Positions 60,825-64,000 of a DNA stretch of 64,000 nt are shown here, piece after piece (positions within the stretch are counted from its first letter, which is position 1; the number at the start of each line of letters is the position of its first letter). Position numbers and translations under genes: made by a program. The stretch comes from JBNJGB01 sp051747385 (lineage in GTDB: Bacteria; Myxococcota_A; UBA9042; PHBI01; JACKFB01): assembly GCA_051747385.1 (NCBI GenBank), contig JBNJGB010000024.1:1-64000 (forward strand). The letters run 5' to 3'. Under the pieces are notes generated by a model. The model ran no database searches. It was not told the origin of the DNA and was given only the letters and a program-made list of their open reading frames with translations.

Positions 60825-61794
60825 GGAGGATCTCCGCCAGGACGCGGTTCGCCTCGGTGTAGGGGTCCGTGTCCCGCGCGATGAGGCGGTCCAGCAGGGC
60901 GTGCTGATCCTCCCGGGGGCCCAGGGCCTCCGCCATCCGCTCCACCAGGTGGTCGCGGACGATGGTCTCCAGCACGTGGGCGGCCCGGTCCCGGAGGCGG
61001 GCCACCTTCGCCGCGTCGTCCGACGGCCGATCCTGGTGGTCGTGCACCGCCTTCAGGAGGTCCGGGATGCCCTCGCCGCGCACCGCCACGGTGGGCACGA
61101 TGGGCGGGCGCCAGTCCCCCTCGTCCTCCGCCAGGCTCTGCAGGGCCCGGATGTCCCGGATGGTGCGGTCGACGCCCTCGCGGTCGGCCTTGTTGATGGC
61201 GAAGACGTCGGCGATCTCCAGGATGCCGGCCTTGATGGCCTGGATGTCGTCGCCCAGGCCCGGCACGAGCACGACGACCGAGGTGTGGGCCAGCTTGACC
61301 ACCTCCACCTCGTCCTGGCCCACGCCGACGGTCTCGAGGAGGACGACGTCGAAGCCCATGGCGTCGAGGATGGACACGACGTCGGCCGTGGAGCGGCTCA
61401 GCCCGCCCAGGTGTCCCCGCGTCGCCAGGCTGCGGATGAAGACCCCGCGATCCGTGGCGTGGTCCGACATGCGGATCCGGTCGCCCAGGATGGCGCCGCC
61501 GGAGAACGGGCTGGACGGGTCCACCGCCACCACGCCCACCCGGAGGTCCTGGTCCCGGTAGTAGCGGATGATCCGGTCCGTCAGGGTGGACTTCCCGGAG
61601 CCCGGGTTGCCCGTGATCCCCACGATGCGCGCCCGCCCCGTGTGGGGATACAGGCGCTTGAGGATCTCGACGGCCACCGGCTGGCGATCATCCACCAGGC
61701 GCATGGCCCGGCCGGCGGCGCGCTCGTCTCCCTCCAGGATGCGCCCGACGAAGGCGTCGAGGGCCTCGGGATCAGCGGTCACAGGTCGTCGCAT
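60811..61794 (-). CDS. meaB: MeaB: GTPase chaperone of methylmalonyl-CoA mutase
   Basis: The 327-residue G3E-family GTPase has Walker A GNPGSGKST, VDPSSPFSGGAILGDRIRM, ETVGVGQDE and NKAD. MeaB (ArgK) protects and gates B12 loading of methylmalonyl-CoA mutase. The cobalamin-binding mutase subunit is encoded 5.3 kb away in the beta-oxidation operon. ATG 61794; overlaps the sulfatase-like gene by 23 bp and the glycosyltransferase gene by 14 bp. Confidence 0.95.
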   Translation of the reverse strand: MRRPVTADPEALDAFVGRILEGDERAAGRAMRLVDDRQPVAVEILKRLYPHTGRARIVGITGNPGSGKSTLTDRIIRYYRDQDLRVGVVAVDPSSPFSGGAILGDRIRMSDHATDRGVFIRSLATRGHLGGLSRSTADVVSILDAMGFDVVLLETVGVGQDEVEVVKLAHTSVVVLVPGLGDDIQAIKAGILEIADVFAINKADREGVDRTIRDIRALQSLAEDEGDWRPPIVPTVAVRGEGIPDLLKAVHDHQDRPSDDAAKVARLRDRAAHVLETIVRDHLVERMAEALGPREDQHALLDRLIARDTDPYTEANRVLAEILRGEA

Positions 61795-63865
61795 GGCCCT
61801 GGGGTCCCTCCCACGTCGCGGAGGCGGAGGACTCGGTCTCGCGCCAGCGCGCACCGGCGGCGCGCCACGCCCGAAGCTCACGACGGAGCAGCGCCTCCCG
61901 GAGGCTCTCCGTGTCGGACGTCTCGGTCCGGGCCCAGCCCTCGTCGCCGCGCGCCAGCCAGCGCGAAGGCTCGTCCCCGCCGGGCTCGAGCAGAGCGCGC
62001 TCGCCCTGGACGACGAGCGCCGCCTCCCGGTGGGCCGAGAAGGCCGGGGTGGGCCACGCCGCGGGGACGATGGCCCGGACGTCCACGCCCTGGACGCCGT
62101 CGGGCGGGTCGACGCCGGCGAGACCCCACACCGTCGCGGCGAGGTCCGTCAGATCCACGGCCGAGTCCGACGCGGGCACCGGCGCGCCGACGACCCACGC
62201 GGGCACGTGGGCGACCTCCGTGTGCATCGCCACGTCGCCAGGGAGGGCGCCGGCCCCCACACCCGCCACCACGACCACGGCGTCGGGCGCCAGGGTGCGC
62301 GCCTGCTTCACGAAGTCCCCGACGGCCGCCATCACCTCGTCGGCCTTGCCCTTCCGGAGCACCTCGAGGAACGCGCGGTCCCGCTGGTCCAGGGTGCGCC
62401 GTCCGGCGCGGACGTCGGACAGCACCTCGCGCGTGGTGGCGGGGTCCCACGGGGGATCGCCGCGCCCGCCCCAGTGCTCCTTCCAGGCCTCGCCCCGGGG
62501 CAGCCACGGCGGCCCGGTGTCCCCCAGGAGGGCGGCCGCGAAGACCTTGCCGTCCCCGGCCTCGCGCAGAGCGTCGACGAGGCTCGTGAGCACCGGCGCG
62601 GCGTGGGGCAGCAGGTCGCCGCCGGAGGCGAGGAGAGAGTCGTCGAAACCGCGCACCGGCGAGGCCTCGCCACCCAGCGGCACCGGGCCGGCGCGCAGGA
62701 TGGTGTCCCACCCGGCGTCGCGGAGGCTCTTGGCCAGGGTCGGAATCTCGTCGTTCAGGCGGTCCGAACGCGCCTGCACGCCGTGGCCCGCCGGATATCG
62801 GCCGGTCCACAGCGACGCGACGGCGGGCCGCAGGTCCAGCGCGGAGGTCCACGCGCTGGTCAGCAGCGTCGCGTCCGGCAGGTCGTCCTCGCCGACGTCC
62901 GTCGCACGGAGCCCTCTCACGCCGACGAGGATGATCTTGTCCGCGGTGGTCTTCGCCGGCGGCGTCTCCGACCGGGTGCCGGGGACGGTGAGGGTGGGGG
63001 CCACGAGGCCCGCGGCGCCGCCTCCCTCCCCCTCGACGCCGAGGCGGAGCCACACCGGCGACCGGCGGCCGCCCCGGGAGAGGTCGAGGTTCCACGGCAT
63101 CTGCAGGGCGGCCGGCAGGGCGGCCACGCGGTCGACGGCGCCCTCGGCGCTGATACGCTCCACGACCACGCGGAGCTTCGAGGCGTCGCCGCGAAGCCGG
63201 ACGCCGGACGTCTCCAGGGCCTGCTCGGGCTGCAAGGGCGCGGGCATGGTCACCTGCACGCCGCGCTCGAGCCAGAGCACGTCGCCGGCGGCCAGCGGTC
63301 CGGCGGGGGCCTCCCCGGGGGGGGCCGCCTCCGTGTCGAACACCACCGCGTGGAGGAGGGCGCGGACGTCGCGCGGCATCCCGGGACCCTCCGGCGCTGG
63401 GCGCGTGACCTTCGAGAAGGTCATCGTCAGGCGGCGCCGCCCGGCGTCGTCCGGCTTTATCGCCAGGCCTGCGCGCTGCCACCCCTCCTCCAGCGGGTGG
63501 GTGCCGAGCTCGCGGTCTCCGAGGGTCACGGTGAGATCCCGCGGGCCGTGGGCCGGGCGGAGGAGCAGGTCCATGCGCCTGGCGCCGGCGGGGACGACGA
63601 CCTGGAGGACGGCGCGGGGGTGGGTCACCGGTCGATACGACCAGCCCTCCCCGTCGCAGCCGGGCTCGCCGAACGCGTAGGTCCCCTCCGGGCCGGCGGC
63701 GGTGAAGAAGCCCGGCCCTGAGGCGTCGACGCGGCCGGTCCCGTATGCCGCCAGCCGGATCAGGTCGGCGGAGTCCAGGCGCCCGGGGAGGGCGGCCGTC
63801 GCCTCCGGGGCGAGCGCCGCGAAAACCAGGAGGGCCAGCGCGTGACGAGCGAGGATCCGGATCAT
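61772..63865 (-). CDS. Exported sulfatase-fold protein without the sulfatase nucleophile
   Basis: The 697-residue product has a signal peptide (MIRILARHALALLVFAALAP, then EATA-AL). Residues 25-300 are a beta-rich region of unknown family. Residues 305-640 resemble the alkaline phosphatase/sulfatase fold: KIILVGVRGLRATDVG in place of the DG metal motif, and SALDLRPAVASLWTGRYPAGHGV aligned with the C-x-P-S-R motif, where the Cys is Leu345 and the Arg is Val349. A degenerate or binding-only enzyme is likely. It heads the minus-strand run with meaB and the glycosyltransferase. Start ATG 63865. Confidence 0.75.
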   Translation of the reverse strand: MIRILARHALALLVFAALAPEATAALPGRLDSADLIRLAAYGTGRVDASGPGFFTAAGPEGTYAFGEPGCDGEGWSYRPVTHPRAVLQVVVPAGARRMDLLLRPAHGPRDLTVTLGDRELGTHPLEEGWQRAGLAIKPDDAGRRRLTMTFSKVTRPAPEGPGMPRDVRALLHAVVFDTEAAPPGEAPAGPLAAGDVLWLERGVQVTMPAPLQPEQALETSGVRLRGDASKLRVVVERISAEGAVDRVAALPAALQMPWNLDLSRGGRRSPVWLRLGVEGEGGGAAGLVAPTLTVPGTRSETPPAKTTADKIILVGVRGLRATDVGEDDLPDATLLTSAWTSALDLRPAVASLWTGRYPAGHGVQARSDRLNDEIPTLAKSLRDAGWDTILRAGPVPLGGEASPVRGFDDSLLASGGDLLPHAAPVLTSLVDALREAGDGKVFAAALLGDTGPPWLPRGEAWKEHWGGRGDPPWDPATTREVLSDVRAGRRTLDQRDRAFLEVLRKGKADEVMAAVGDFVKQARTLAPDAVVVVAGVGAGALPGDVAMHTEVAHVPAWVVGAPVPASDSAVDLTDLAATVWGLAGVDPPDGVQGVDVRAIVPAAWPTPAFSAHREAALVVQGERALLEPGGDEPSRWLARGDEGWARTETSDTESLREALLRRELRAWRAAGARWRETESSASATWEGPQGHATTCDR

Positions 63866-64000
63866 GCCAACCGTCCGTAGCCGTGGCCGGTTCCGCCGTT
63901 GTCGGGACGCCCATCCTGGGGCGTGGAACGGAGTGCGGTTAGCACGCGGCTTCGCGCCGTGTAAAGGCACCCGCCGGGTTCGGCCAGGGCGGTCGCACAG

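Overview
The window is about 70% G+C and looks like a draft contig from a Myxococcota-type (former Deltaproteobacteria) aerobe. Pointers are the giant MopE-type cysteine/aspartate repeat protein, cysteine-rich lipoproteins, an alternative complex III plus caa3 oxidase cluster, fatty-acid oxidation genes with B12-dependent mutase parts, and a FeeM-like acyltransferase fused to a cNMP-binding domain. The assignment is inference; no rRNA or species marker is present. Two runs of exactly 100 N are scaffold gaps.

Layout. 1-7.9 kb: one huge secreted repeat protein, cut by the window start and by both gaps. 8-17 kb: mixed housekeeping genes (ChaC-like cyclotransferase, a MutH homologue beside the remnant of a class V aminotransferase, a crotonase, a TauE-like exporter, a radical SAM protein, an acyltransferase-cNMP protein, an SLC13 transporter). 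Two related miniature inverted-repeat elements lie head to tail at 11.7-12.2 kb. 17-34.8 kb, all minus strand: a respiratory super-cluster. In transcription order it is a Cys-rich membrane protein, ctaB, ABC ATPase and permease, SCO, actABCDEF, a small membrane protein, a second SCO, then caa3 subunits II (with fused cytochrome c), I, III and IV, and a CysQ-like phosphatase. Many junctions are 4-base ATGA/GTGA overlaps. Complex III would oxidise quinol and pass electrons to the caa3 oxidase; SCO, CtaB and perhaps the ABC transporter would assemble its copper and heme.

35-44.7 kb: Sua5, tRNA-Lys and tRNA-Glu with a terminator, then a lepB-pyrR-pyrB-pyrC'-carA operon behind a strong promoter, lepA, a sugar-nucleotide epimerase and a ribbon-helix-helix regulator. 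The pyrC-like product has lost metal-binding histidines and resembles the non-catalytic PyrC' of Pseudomonas. 45-49.6 kb: a five-S1-domain protein with a good promoter, a lipoprotein, a receiver-histidine kinase hybrid and an enoyl-CoA isomerase. 49.8-55.6 kb: a beta-oxidation operon (thiolase, 3-hydroxyacyl-CoA dehydrogenase, crotonase, two acyl-CoA dehydrogenases, B12-binding mutase subunit). 55.6-56.9 kb: an ECF sigma factor with a probable membrane anti-sigma factor. 57.3-63.9 kb, minus strand: a Cys-rich lipoprotein, a large membrane glycosyltransferase, meaB and a sulfatase-fold protein without the sulfatase nucleophile.

An unexplained theme is intergenic repeats. A dispersed family of about 120-245 bp (8.0, 36.0 and 57.1 kb) and the paired miniature elements all sit between convergent genes, and two of them supply the stop codon of a neighbour.
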